Below, piece after piece: positions 1 through 8,591 of a stretch of 64,000 nucleotides of DNA. This stretch comes from an uncultured Blautia sp. GTDB taxonomy: Bacteria > Bacillota > Clostridia > Lachnospirales > Lachnospiraceae. Under the pieces are notes generated by a model that was not told the DNA's origin, made no database searches, and saw nothing but the letters and a program-made list of their open reading frames with translations. How positions within the stretch are numbered: the stretch's first letter is position 1; each line of letters begins with the position of its first letter. The stretch is taken from the NCBI RefSeq assembly GCF_934371575.1, contig NZ_CAKRNY010000014.1, forward strand, positions 1-64,000. Direction: 5' to 3'. The translations under genes and the position numbers were made by a program.

Positions 1-60
1 CCGGGACTTAAAATCCCGTGGGTAGTGATACCCGTACCGGTTCGATTCCGGTCTGCGGCA
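1..60 (+). tRNA. tRNA-Leu (UAA), 3' part only
   Basis: The window opens inside a tRNA. The anticodon stem CGGGA/TCCCG encloses the loop CTTAAAA, giving anticodon TAA. A long variable arm (tgggta...ataccc) marks a class II tRNA, and the T arm ACCGG-TTCGATT-CCGGT is followed by the 3' acceptor strand CTGCGGC and discriminator A at 60. CCA is not encoded. The 5' half lies outside the window. Confidence 0.93.
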
Positions 61-67
61 TGACTTG

Positions 68-94
68 AAACCCTTGAAAATCAAGGGTTTTTTT
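68..94 (+). terminator. Rho-independent terminator of the tRNA-Leu
   Basis: A 10-bp perfect stem (aaacccttga / tcaagggttt) with a 3-nt loop runs into a T tract, immediately after the tRNA. Confidence 0.85.
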
Positions 95-152
95 GATGTC
101 TGGATATATTTATACCCTTCTGGATCACCTCTTATTTACCCCCAAAATGGAT

Positions 153-176
153 TTTGACAGCAGATTTGACAGCAGA
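153..176 (+). repeat. Perfect 12-bp tandem repeat downstream of tRNA-Leu
   Basis: Two back-to-back copies of TTTGACAGCAGA occur at 153-164 and 165-176, about 90 bp after the tRNA 3' end. tRNA 3' ends are common integration sites, and arm-type integrase sites are often short direct repeats, so this could be an old attachment-region scar. That is inference: no integrase gene is visible here. Confidence 0.55.
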
Positions 177-244
177 TATTTTTTTGACTAAAATTCGTAG
201 AGCGATAATGAATATTTGGTTTGCGCCCAGGGGATGTTTTATAC

Positions 245-379
245 ATGGTGAGCCTGGATCGTCTCAGCAAGAACAGGAAAGATGGCATATTAACCATAAT
301 TGAAGGTGAGAAATTAAGGATTACCAGACATTACAAATTGTCCAGCAGCCTAAAGGTAGAGGTTATGAAAATAGAATAA
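245..379 (+). CDS. Possible small protein (44 aa), unrecognised
   Basis: An open frame begins MVSLDRLSKNRK and ends LKVEVMKIE. A weak AGGGGA lies about 10 nt upstream of the ATG. The product is basic, with no signal peptide or membrane segment. It sits between the tRNA terminator and the MNT remnant, in a region of decayed genes, so it may be a gene fragment. I do not recognise the family. Confidence 0.25.
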   Translation: MVSLDRLSKNRKDGILTIIEGEKLRITRHYKLSSSLKVEVMKIE

Positions 380-468
380 AATTAAAATGATAGCTTGATT
401 TGTTAAGCCAGTTGCAATATTATTAAAATACAACAGGAGATGAAAATAATCTGACGGGAGGTAGCAAG

Positions 469-720
469 ATGACTAGACAGGAAGTATTAATGGTCTTGGC
501 ACAGGGGACTAAAAGAATATTAAAAAATAATCTATCCAAGCTTATTGTCTATGGTTCTTATGCCCGTGGAGATTATAAGGAAAATTCGGATATTGATGTT
601 ATGATATTAACACCTCTTTCAAAAGAAGGTTTGTATAAGGATTCAATTAACCATTCTTATTATGCTGTATTTTATGCAATCAAAGCTGTAACATATTACT
701 GTGTGGTTAAGAAATATTAA
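469..720 (+). pseudogene. MNT-type nucleotidyltransferase fused to a HEPN fragment (decayed MntA/HepT-like toxin-antitoxin)
   Basis: The 83-residue product starts as a minimal nucleotidyltransferase. GSYARGD (about residues 29-35) and the D-x-D of NSDIDVMIL (about 39-47) are the nucleotide- and metal-binding motifs of MNT proteins. After about residue 53 the sequence changes to INHSYYAVFYAIKAV, which resembles the core helix of HEPN domains, and then ends early. MNT antitoxins are normally about 100-140 aa and HEPN toxins are separate proteins, so this is best explained as an internal deletion joining the two genes of a former MNT-HEPN pair. A good RBS (GGGAGG) precedes the ATG, so the fusion might still be translated. 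A second fragment of the same kind of gene lies at 12708-12760. Confidence 0.7.
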
Positions 721-1077
721 GAGTTTACCAATGAATGGGGCGAATTTCAAATTCCAGGTAATGTAAAAATCTTCCTATTCAGAAAAGGCTATAAAATACT
801 TAGATTACTGAATGATTTTAACTGCAGTGTTGTCAAAATACTATAAGAGCGTGGAGATACTAAAATGTGTTAAGGGGCTGTCGGAAATGGACAGCTCCTT
901 TTTGATGCTCAGATATATTTAGATATATTTCAAATAAAATAGCACGAGAAACAAATGAAAGTGTAGAAAATGACATATAAGTGAAGAATGTGAAATTGAA
1001 TGATTGTGCATTATATAATAAAATCTAAACATAACAAAAACATATTTGCGCAAAATGTTAGAAGGGAGGATTGATGG
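721..1077. other. Intergenic region without a recognisable gene
   Basis: No credible coding frame is visible. 721-870 may be further debris of the HEPN gene. A terminator lies at 874-905. A TATAAT at 1014-1019 could be the -10 of the sugar operon promoter, but no good -35 is seen. A GGGAGG RBS lies just before the start at 1078. Confidence 0.5.
874..905 (+). terminator. Rho-independent terminator
   Basis: A 9-bp stem (ggggctgtc / gacagctcc, one G-U) with a short loop is followed by a T run. It separates the toxin-antitoxin remnant from the sugar operon. Confidence 0.75.
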
Positions 1078-1971
1078 ATGAAATTTGGGATACATTTTAA
1101 TCATTGGGGCAGCTTTTACGAAAGCCAGGGAGTGATAAAATGTTTACAGCAAGCCAAAAGCGTTGGAGCAGAAGTTTTTGAATTTTTTCCAACTGATGCG
1201 ATGTTTCAGAAGAATCAGAAAGAAATTGATTTGTTGAAAGATGTAATAAAAGATTTGGATATAGAACCTACTTTTACATTTGGCTATCCAAAAGAGTATT
1301 GCATTACATCAGATCAAGAAGAAAGCAGAAATGGTGCAGTAGAATTCCTAAAACGTGGGATAGAGGGAATTTCCTTACTTGGGGGAAAATCAGTAGGCGG
1401 AATCGTATATGGCTCCTGGCCCGCAGACTATAGTGTACAAATTATTGAGCCGGAGATGAAAGCGCTGCACAGGGAAAGAAGTATAGCGTGTATGAAAGCT
1501 GTAATGAAGACGGCTGAAGATTTTGGTGTAACTGTAAATCTGGAAATTGTTAATCGTTTTGAACATTATCTGATCAATACAGTTGACGAAGGCCTGGAAT
1601 TCTGTAAAGAGATTGACAGTCCAAATTGTAAGCTTCTGCTTGATTGTTTTCATATGAATATAGAAGAAGACGATATAGAACAGTCAATAGAGAAAGCTGC
1701 TGATTACATTGGATATTTTCATGTCAGTGAACCTAATCGTAAAGTCCCAAATACCTGTGCACATATAAATTGGAAAGCAATAGGAAATGCGCTGAAAAAA
1801 ACAGGTTATGATGGTGCCGTTGTACTGGAACCCTTCTATAAGTTTGGTGGGGAACAGGGACATAATATGAGAATGTGGAGAGATCTGGATAAGGATCTTT
1901 CAATGGAAAACCGATTACGGATTGCAGCAAAGGGAATTGAATATATTAAAACACAATTTGAGGAGGAATAG
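1078..1971 (+). CDS. Sugar epimerase, D-tagatose/D-psicose 3-epimerase-like TIM barrel
   Basis: A 297-aa protein of the xylose-isomerase-like TIM-barrel superfamily (AP_endonuc_2). Four putative Mn-binding/catalytic residues are present with ketose 3-epimerase spacing: E156 in LEIVNRFE, D189 in LLLDCFH, H215 in YFHVSE and E251 in VVLEPF. The spacings (33, 26, 36) almost match the known D-psicose 3-epimerase set, and the E-x-x-N-R-F-E signature is typical of that family. The enzyme probably interconverts a ketose or keto-sugar derivative in the cytoplasm. It is the first gene of a locus with an SDR, a CUT1 ABC importer and glycosidases, suggesting it processes an imported sugar. Exact substrate unknown. 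Confidence 0.85.
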   Translation: MKFGIHFNHWGSFYESQGVIKCLQQAKSVGAEVFEFFPTDAMFQKNQKEIDLLKDVIKDLDIEPTFTFGYPKEYCITSDQEESRNGAVEFLKRGIEGISLLGGKSVGGIVYGSWPADYSVQIIEPEMKALHRERSIACMKAVMKTAEDFGVTVNLEIVNRFEHYLINTVDEGLEFCKEIDSPNCKLLLDCFHMNIEEDDIEQSIEKAADYIGYFHVSEPNRKVPNTCAHINWKAIGNALKKTGYDGAVVLEPFYKFGGEQGHNMRMWRDLDKDLSMENRLRIAAKGIEYIKTQFEEE

Positions 1972-1972
1972 A

Positions 1973-2737
1973 ATGCTAAGTGAAAGGGTAATTGGAAAAA
2001 AAGCGTGGGTAACTGGCGCTGCGCATGGAATTGGAAGAGCCAGTGCGTGGGCATTAGCTGAGGCAGGAGCTGATGTGGCAATTTCAGATATTAATGAAAA
2101 GGGGCTGGAAGAGACTGCTGAGTATATTAGAAAGCTTGGTAGAAAAGCGCTGGTCCTGCCAGCTGACATCACGAAAGAAAATGAAATTGAAGAGACTATT
2201 AATACAATAGTGGATAAATGGGGAAAACTGGATATTGCTTACTGTAATGCCGGCACATTTCAGGATATTCCGGCAGAAGATATGCCGCTGGAAGAATTTG
2301 AAAGAGTTATAAAAGTAAATCTGACCGGTGCATTTATCTCTTCACGTGCAGCAGGAAAAGCAATGATAAAACAAAAAAGCGGAAGCATCATCCTTACTGC
2401 ATCTATGTCAGGACATATAGTAAATATCCCACAATGTCAATGTGCATATAACTCTTCGAAAGCAGGCGTTATCTTATTGGGAAAGAGCCTGGCTATTGAA
2501 TGGGCAAAACATGGTATTCGGGTAAATACAGTCAGTCCTGGTTACATTCGAACATGGAGTGATGAACCGTTAAAACCAGAAGAAGTCGGACAGTCCAATT
2601 TTGAGCAGTGGACACCATTAAAACGTTTTGGAGCTGCAAGTGAAATAGCAGGGATTATCGTATACCTGGCTAGTGAAGAAAGCAGTTTCGTAACAGGTTC
2701 TGATTTTGTAGTAGATGGAGGCTATACAGCATTCTGA
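1973..2737 (+). CDS. SDR family NAD(P)-dependent oxidoreductase
   Basis: A 254-aa classical short-chain dehydrogenase. The Rossmann motif TGAAHGIG is at residues 14-21, NAG at 92-94, and the catalytic set is Ser144/146, Tyr159 and Lys163 (Y-x-x-x-K). The start is set at 1973, one base after the stop of the epimerase gene, because GAGGAGG lies just upstream; an in-frame start at 1922 would overlap the upstream gene. The C-terminal half has the usual PG-x-I substrate loop and VDGG end. It probably oxidises or reduces a sugar or polyol in the same pathway as the epimerase. Substrate not readable from sequence. Confidence 0.9.
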   Translation: MLSERVIGKKAWVTGAAHGIGRASAWALAEAGADVAISDINEKGLEETAEYIRKLGRKALVLPADITKENEIEETINTIVDKWGKLDIAYCNAGTFQDIPAEDMPLEEFERVIKVNLTGAFISSRAAGKAMIKQKSGSIILTASMSGHIVNIPQCQCAYNSSKAGVILLGKSLAIEWAKHGIRVNTVSPGYIRTWSDEPLKPEEVGQSNFEQWTPLKRFGAASEIAGIIVYLASEESSFVTGSDFVVDGGYTAF

Positions 2738-2756
2738 TAGAAAGGAAAAATAAATT

Positions 2757-4067
2757 ATGAAAAAGTATACAAAGAAAATTATGGCAATGGTAACTGTAGC
2801 AGCAACAATGGTAACCGGAACAGCGATTCCTGTTATGGCAGATGATGCGCCGACAATTCGTTTAATAACTTGGTTAACACCTTCAAATCCTGCACAGAAA
2901 CCATCATATGATGCAATTGAAAGCTTTGCAGACGATCATGCAGATGAATTTACCCTGGAACACGAAAATATTGTTGGAGATGAGCTGAAAGCTAAGATTA
3001 AAACAGATATCGCAGGAGATACAGTACCGGATATTTTTATTTATTGGGGAAGCGGCGGAAACTCTACTATGTTGTTGGATGCAGATGTTATTATTCCATT
3101 TGATGAATATCTGGATGCGTCAGAATTGGTTAGCAGAGATTTATTCCCGGAGGAATCATTTAGCAGAACATCATCAAATGGGACGTTGACCACTATCACA
3201 ACATCTCTTCAGTACGGAGTATGGCTGTGCAATAAAGCGCTGTTTGAAGAATATGGTGTGGAATATCCAAAAACTTTAGATGATATGCTTGAAGCAGGAA
3301 AAGTGTTCAATGAGAATGGAATTACTCCATTTGCAATGGGATCAAAGGGCGGAAATCCAGCACATGAATTCGTAGCTGAAATTTTAGGACAGATGCCAGA
3401 CTGTGAGAAAGACTTTGAAAATCTTACACAAAATTATACCATTGACACCCCTAACATTCATAATACACTGGAAATTGTCGACACAATGAGAGAAAACAAC
3501 CTGTTCCCGGCAGATACCATTTCTATTGGAGACTGGAATCAGCAGTTTGCACTGTATAATGAAGGAAAAGCTGCAATGATCTATGCATGGACATGGCAGA
3601 TTCCTAACATTACAGAAGAGACAGCAGAAAATTCAGTTATTATTGATGCCCCTGTTATGCCTGGCGGTACAAGAGATACCTCAAACTTCACACGCGCAGG
3701 CGGTGATATGGGATATATGATTTCTAAAAAAGCATGGGAAGATGATACTAAAAAACAGGCAATTATTGACATTGTAGACTATTTATATTCAACTGAGATG
3801 CAGGAAATTGCACTGTATAATGCAGGAGACATTCCGGCCAGAAATGATGTAGAAATTGACGATGCGAAGGTTACTGTTCCGCTTCTGGCAGATATTATTG
3901 CCTATGGAAAGGGAAAAGAATCTTGCCCGAACTTCCCACAGACTTGTCCGAAGACAGAATGCTGGACTGATTTTGCAGATGGATTTGATGAATTATTAGC
4001 TGGTATTTCAACTCCTGATGAGGTGATTGAACATATTGATGAATCACTGGAGTCTGCAAAGAATTAA
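2757..4067 (+). CDS. ABC transporter sugar-binding protein (family 1 / CUT1)
   Basis: A 436-aa extracellular solute-binding protein. A Sec signal peptide covers residues 1-28 (positive MKKYTKK, hydrophobic core, cleavage after VMA), followed by a mature acidic protein with MalE-like features such as DIFIYWG and an aromatic-rich sugar site. Unlike most Gram-positive homologues it has no lipobox cysteine, so it is not predicted to be a lipoprotein. It is followed by its two permeases (gaps of 12 nt each). No ATPase gene is in the locus, so a shared MsmK-type ATPase elsewhere is expected, as is common for CUT1 systems. Confidence 0.9.
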   Translation: MKKYTKKIMAMVTVAATMVTGTAIPVMADDAPTIRLITWLTPSNPAQKPSYDAIESFADDHADEFTLEHENIVGDELKAKIKTDIAGDTVPDIFIYWGSGGNSTMLLDADVIIPFDEYLDASELVSRDLFPEESFSRTSSNGTLTTITTSLQYGVWLCNKALFEEYGVEYPKTLDDMLEAGKVFNENGITPFAMGSKGGNPAHEFVAEILGQMPDCEKDFENLTQNYTIDTPNIHNTLEIVDTMRENNLFPADTISIGDWNQQFALYNEGKAAMIYAWTWQIPNITEETAENSVIIDAPVMPGGTRDTSNFTRAGGDMGYMISKKAWEDDTKKQAIIDIVDYLYSTEMQEIALYNAGDIPARNDVEIDDAKVTVPLLADIIAYGKGKESCPNFPQTCPKTECWTDFADGFDELLAGISTPDEVIEHIDESLESAKN

Positions 4068-4079
4068 ACGGAGCTGCTT

Positions 4080-4967
4080 ATGAGAAAAGGAAAAATCCAT
4101 GATAAAATATTCGCTATATTATTTCATTTTCCGTCATTTTGTCTCTACACTATTTTTTTGATTCTTCCTCTTGTAGCTTCTTTCTTTATTGCATTATTAA
4201 AATGGAATGGTGTTGGAGACAGTGTATTTGTAGGATTAGATAATTTTCTGGATATTTTTGTACGTGATCGATACTTTAAAAAAATAATTGCCAATACTTT
4301 AATCAGTATGGGAGCTGGAGTTTTTATCCAGCTTCCTCTGGCTTTGATTCTGGCTTACATGGTCTATCGTGTGAAAAAGGGGTTCAGATTTTTTCAGACA
4401 TCGTATTTCGTACCGGTGGTTATTTCAGCAACTGTAATAGGTTTAATGTTTTCATTGTTCTTTAATCCTACATTTGGACCAATCAATACGTTTCTGAAAG
4501 CTGTTGGTATGGAGAAGTATATAAAGAATTGGTTATCTGATCCTGGTGTTGTATTATTTTCTGTAATTTTACCTGGTATATGGCAATATCTGGGGTATCA
4601 TTTTGTTATCCTCTTGGCAGGAATGCAGTCTATTCCAAGTGAGATAATAGAAAGTGCAAGGATAGATGGTGCAAATACGGTAGATATTTTTTCAAAGATT
4701 GTAATACCAAATGTGAAGAGTATGATTCAGGTTTGCATTATCATAAATTTATCCGGAGCAATTAAAACATTTGATATTCCATACATGATGACGCAAGGCG
4801 GACCTGGTGCATCCAGTACATTTCTGGCTATTTATATGTACAAAGAAGCATTTGTGGATTCCAGCATCGGACGTGGAAGTGCTATTGCGGTTTGTATGCT
4901 TATAATGGCTGTTCTGGCTACGGCAGTGGTGAACAAAGTATTTGCCTATATTAACAGAAATGATTAA
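4080..4967 (+). CDS. ABC sugar transporter permease, MalF/LacF type
   Basis: A 295-aa membrane protein with about six hydrophobic segments. It carries the binding-protein-dependent transport EAA loop in the form ESARIDGANTVDIFSKIVIP, the cytoplasmic contact to the ATPase. It sits between the solute-binding protein and the second permease, with short gaps, and forms the first half of the heterodimeric CUT1 channel. Confidence 0.92.
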   Translation: MRKGKIHDKIFAILFHFPSFCLYTIFLILPLVASFFIALLKWNGVGDSVFVGLDNFLDIFVRDRYFKKIIANTLISMGAGVFIQLPLALILAYMVYRVKKGFRFFQTSYFVPVVISATVIGLMFSLFFNPTFGPINTFLKAVGMEKYIKNWLSDPGVVLFSVILPGIWQYLGYHFVILLAGMQSIPSEIIESARIDGANTVDIFSKIVIPNVKSMIQVCIIINLSGAIKTFDIPYMMTQGGPGASSTFLAIYMYKEAFVDSSIGRGSAIAVCMLIMAVLATAVVNKVFAYINRND

Positions 4968-4979
4968 AGGAGAAGGAAT

Positions 4980-5804
4980 ATGCGCAGTAAAGTAAAAATA
5001 TCTGTATTGATTAAATACATTGTTCTGTGTAGTGTTGCGCTTATAATGCTGTATCCACTTTTTTGGGTTTTCCTGTCTTCCTTAAAAGAGAATAATGAAA
5101 TATTTTCCAGACCTTTTTCATTTCCGCTGAATCCCAAGTGGGATAATTACTCTACGGCATGGGAAGCTGCTGATGTACCGCTGCATATGTTAAATACTGT
5201 TATTTATGCAATTTGCAGTGTGGCAGGAGTTACGATTGCAAGTGCAATGACATCTTATGTCATTGCACGAATTGAAAAAGGAAGAAAGATTTATCACTAT
5301 TATTCTTTGGGAATTATGATACCTATAAATGCAATTATAATCCCATTTATTCTTATATTTCGTAAAATAGGAATATTGAACACAAGGATTGGAATTATAT
5401 TGGCTTTTGTTGTAACGAATCTTGCATTTAGCATTTTTATCTTAACGCCCTTTATGGAGTCAATTCCAAAAGAACTGGAGGAAGCTGCAAAGATAGATGG
5501 ATGTAATCGCGTGCAGATTTTCTGGAAAATAATTTTGCCGATATCAAAAAGTGGTTTGGCAACTGTTGCAACTTTTGTTTTAATTAACAGCTGGAATGAT
5601 TTATTTTTAAGTCTGTTGATCATATCAAAACAGTCTTTAATAACATTGAATCAGGTATGCTATAACATGAAAGCCCAATATGTGGCAGATTATGGATTGA
5701 TCTCAGCAGCAATTATAATTTTGGTCCTTCCGGTAATCGTGCTCTTTGTGGTATTTCAGAAGCAGGTTATAAAAGGAATGACAGCTGGAAGCGTGAAAGG
5801 ATAA
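4980..5804 (+). CDS. ABC sugar transporter permease, MalG type
   Basis: A 274-aa membrane protein with six predicted helices and an EAA loop (EAAKIDGCNRVQIFWKIILP). AAAGGAG lies a few bases before the ATG. It is the second CUT1 permease and pairs with the upstream permease. The next gene starts only 3 nt after its stop, so they are clearly co-transcribed. Confidence 0.92.
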   Translation: MRSKVKISVLIKYIVLCSVALIMLYPLFWVFLSSLKENNEIFSRPFSFPLNPKWDNYSTAWEAADVPLHMLNTVIYAICSVAGVTIASAMTSYVIARIEKGRKIYHYYSLGIMIPINAIIIPFILIFRKIGILNTRIGIILAFVVTNLAFSIFILTPFMESIPKELEEAAKIDGCNRVQIFWKIILPISKSGLATVATFVLINSWNDLFLSLLIISKQSLITLNQVCYNMKAQYVADYGLISAAIIILVLPVIVLFVVFQKQVIKGMTAGSVKG

Positions 5805-5807
5805 GGA

Positions 5808-6833
5808 ATGATTAAATATAGTAAAGAATTAGAAGAACAAGGCTTTTTTGTGCAGAGATATGAAGATCGCTTTTTTTGGGATACTCCGGAAAATCTGAGT
5901 AAATATCCCTGGGGTACAAAAGATGGATGGGAAAAAGAAGAAGCGAACCCGGTTTTAGGAGGAAAATTTGGTACATGTTTTGATCTATCCGTTATGAAAG
6001 ATGAAAATATGTATAAAATGTGGTTTTCCTGGCGCCCAAAAGAATGCATTGCTTATTCCGAAAGTCCGGATGGTGTGCATTGGAAAGAGCCGATGGAGGT
6101 GTTAAAACCAAGAGATGATTCATGGTGGGATAAAGATGAATTAAACCGTCCATCTGTAATAAAAGTAAATGGAATATATAAAATGTGGTATTCCGGACAG
6201 ATGGCACCTTATACAAATGAAGGTAAATCCTACATTGGTTATGCCCAAAGTGTAGATGGTATTAACTGGGAAAGATTTGATGCGCCGGTACTTGTACCTG
6301 ACCAGGATTGGGAATTAAAAGCTATCATGTGCCCTCATGTTATATATGATGAAACAGAAAAAATATATAAGATGTGGTATTCCGGAGGAGGTAATCATGA
6401 ACCGGATGCTATTGGGTATGCATGGAGTAAGGACGGCATGAATTGGAAAAAATACGAAGGAAATCCTATTTTTTCCAGTGATGTTAACATTGATTGGGAG
6501 AGAAATAAAACAGCAGCCTGCCATGTGCTGAAATGGGATGGCTGGTACTATATGTTTTATATCGGTTTTATCCATGTGGATCGTGCAGCAATTGGATTAG
6601 CCAGATCAAAAGACGGAATCACAGGATGGGAGCGATATTCTCAGAATCCGATCATTGCACCGGATAAAGGAAAATTTGACGAAAAAGCAGTATATAAACC
6701 ATATGTAATGAAAAATGATACGGGATGGATTATGTGGTATAATGGAGCTATGTATATTCCGGATTCAGAAGAGATTGTTCGGGAACAAATCGGAGTAGCA
6801 TATCTGAAACGTGAAAACTTGTGGAATGAATAA
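5808..6833 (+). CDS. Five-bladed beta-propeller glycosidase-like protein (GH32/43/130 fold group)
   Basis: A 341-aa cytoplasmic protein without a signal peptide. It is built from five similar units, each with a strand like YKMWYSG and then an IGYA-x-S-x-DGINWE segment, at about residues 66-95, 124-160, 186-218, 244-277 and 301-335. This fivefold repetition is the hallmark of the five-bladed propeller shared by GH32, GH43, GH62, GH68, GH117 and GH130. I cannot assign the exact family or the catalytic acids with certainty. Its place behind an importer suggests it cleaves or phosphorolyses the imported oligosaccharide. A non-catalytic role is possible. Confidence 0.7.
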   Translation: MIKYSKELEEQGFFVQRYEDRFFWDTPENLSKYPWGTKDGWEKEEANPVLGGKFGTCFDLSVMKDENMYKMWFSWRPKECIAYSESPDGVHWKEPMEVLKPRDDSWWDKDELNRPSVIKVNGIYKMWYSGQMAPYTNEGKSYIGYAQSVDGINWERFDAPVLVPDQDWELKAIMCPHVIYDETEKIYKMWYSGGGNHEPDAIGYAWSKDGMNWKKYEGNPIFSSDVNIDWERNKTAACHVLKWDGWYYMFYIGFIHVDRAAIGLARSKDGITGWERYSQNPIIAPDKGKFDEKAVYKPYVMKNDTGWIMWYNGAMYIPDSEEIVREQIGVAYLKRENLWNE

Positions 6834-6866
6834 TAAATAAAATTACATATGAGGGAAAGAACAGCA

Positions 6867-8591
6867 ATGAACAGAAGAAAAAATACGATACGAAAACAAT
6901 TGACCATATCCTATGTATTTTTGATTTTGCTGTCTACAGTTCTGCTCAATATCGTTCAGTTTTGCCAGATATACAAATATACGAAAGACCAACAGCAGAA
7001 CGAGATTGAGAAGGAATTTATACAGACAAAAAATAATATTCAGACTGTTCTTTCCCAGATCAATACCATACGATGTCAGGCCATTGAAGTGATTTTAAAT
7101 AGTAATGAGCACTTAAAAGATGGTGAAAAAGGCTACCTTTATAGCTGCAAGGAAATTGAAAAGAATTTTCAGACACTTCGCAGATCTGGGACATATATTG
7201 CAGATATCAGCTGGATCGATAATGCAGGCAGGATAAGCAGCACAAATGAAATCATAAGAAAAGATAGTTATTATGATAATCCGTGCATGAAAGACCTGCG
7301 TGAAAGTAAAGAGAATATCGTGTATACCGGTTTTTATGACCGATCTCCTTACTTGCTGGTAGATGATCACACCCCGGTGTTTTCTGTGGGACAGAATATT
7401 TATGATATATATTGTCCAAAATTGAAAATAGGATTTCTGGAACTTGATATTTATAGTGATGCATTGGAGAACAATGTTAGCTTTATTCCAAGTGGAACAG
7501 ATTCCAATGCGATTTTAACAGATAAAGATAATAAAATCATTTTAAAAAATGAAAATACTTCAAAAAGTAATATCATACAGAAAACATACACATTTGAAAA
7601 CGGCTGGACTTTGGAAATCGGATGTGGAAATGAAGCTGTTATCAGAAATCTAAAGGGAAATCTGAAAGGCTTTGTAGGTGTAGCTGTTGTTATTCTGATA
7701 CTGTCTGTGATATGTGCATCTTATTTTGCTTGGTCTATCTCAAATCCATTGGGAAAATTGACTGCCAGCATGAGCTTGATGAAAGCCAATGGTAAATTTA
7801 AAAATATAGAAGTGAATTCAAATTTAAAGGAAATAAACACCCTTGAAATAACATACAACGCAATGGTGGTTTCCTTGGAAGAGATGATGAAAAAAAATGC
7901 TGCTATACAAAGAGAAACAAATAAGGCAAAACTGCTTGCATTGCAAACACAGATAAATCCACATTTTCTTGCAAATTCTTTTGAAACGATCAGAGCATTG
8001 GCAATTAAAAGTGAAAGCTATGAAGTTGAAAAAGCAGCAGATGCACTTGCCAAAATGTATAGATATGTATTAAATGATAAAACGCATATAGTTTGTTTAA
8101 AGGATGAAATCAATTATGTGAAAAACTATATACGTATGCAGGAATTCAGGTTTGGAAAAAAAGTTCAGATATTTTACAGGATTCAGCAGGATCTGTATGA
8201 TTTCCCGATTTTGTGCTTAACTATACAACCATTAGTAGAAAATGTATATTGTCATGGCCTGAAAGATGAGCAGAAAATAAAAATAATGCTCATAGAAGCT
8301 ATACAGGAAAATGATAATTTAAGAATTGTTGTAAGTGATAATGGATGCGGAATGAGTCCGGCTCAATTACAATATGTCCACTCACTTCTTGCAGCTAATA
8401 TTACCTCAAAAGTTATCAGCGAAGAATCTCCCAGAACAGGAATTGGTCTTGTAAATGTAAATAACCGTCTTGTTCTGTATTATGGAAAAGAGTCGGGAAT
8501 CACTATTGAAAGTGAAGAGGGAAAAGGAACAAAAGTTTCATTTAGGATAAAAAGAGAAAAGGTGGTGCCTGATGAAAGTTTTGATAATTGA
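6867..8591 (+). CDS. Sensor histidine kinase, YesM type
   Basis: A 574-aa protein with an N-terminal TM helix, an extracellular sensor domain of about 240 residues, a second TM near residues 275-295, a HAMP linker, a His_kinase domain with phospho-acceptor His in INPHFL (about residue 366), and a C-terminal HATPase_c with DNGCGMS and a G2 box (TGIGLVN). The start at 6867 is preferred over the ATG at 6849 because GAGGGAAAG lies 6-8 nt before 6867. The stop overlaps the response regulator start by 20 nt, implying translational coupling. YesM/YesN pairs usually sense extracellular sugars and activate neighbouring CUT1 ABC genes. Confidence 0.92.
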   Translation: MNRRKNTIRKQLTISYVFLILLSTVLLNIVQFCQIYKYTKDQQQNEIEKEFIQTKNNIQTVLSQINTIRCQAIEVILNSNEHLKDGEKGYLYSCKEIEKNFQTLRRSGTYIADISWIDNAGRISSTNEIIRKDSYYDNPCMKDLRESKENIVYTGFYDRSPYLLVDDHTPVFSVGQNIYDIYCPKLKIGFLELDIYSDALENNVSFIPSGTDSNAILTDKDNKIILKNENTSKSNIIQKTYTFENGWTLEIGCGNEAVIRNLKGNLKGFVGVAVVILILSVICASYFAWSISNPLGKLTASMSLMKANGKFKNIEVNSNLKEINTLEITYNAMVVSLEEMMKKNAAIQRETNKAKLLALQTQINPHFLANSFETIRALAIKSESYEVEKAADALAKMYRYVLNDKTHIVCLKDEINYVKNYIRMQEFRFGKKVQIFYRIQQDLYDFPILCLTIQPLVENVYCHGLKDEQKIKIMLIEAIQENDNLRIVVSDNGCGMSPAQLQYVHSLLAANITSKVISEESPRTGIGLVNVNNRLVLYYGKESGITIESEEGKGTKVSFRIKREKVVPDESFDN

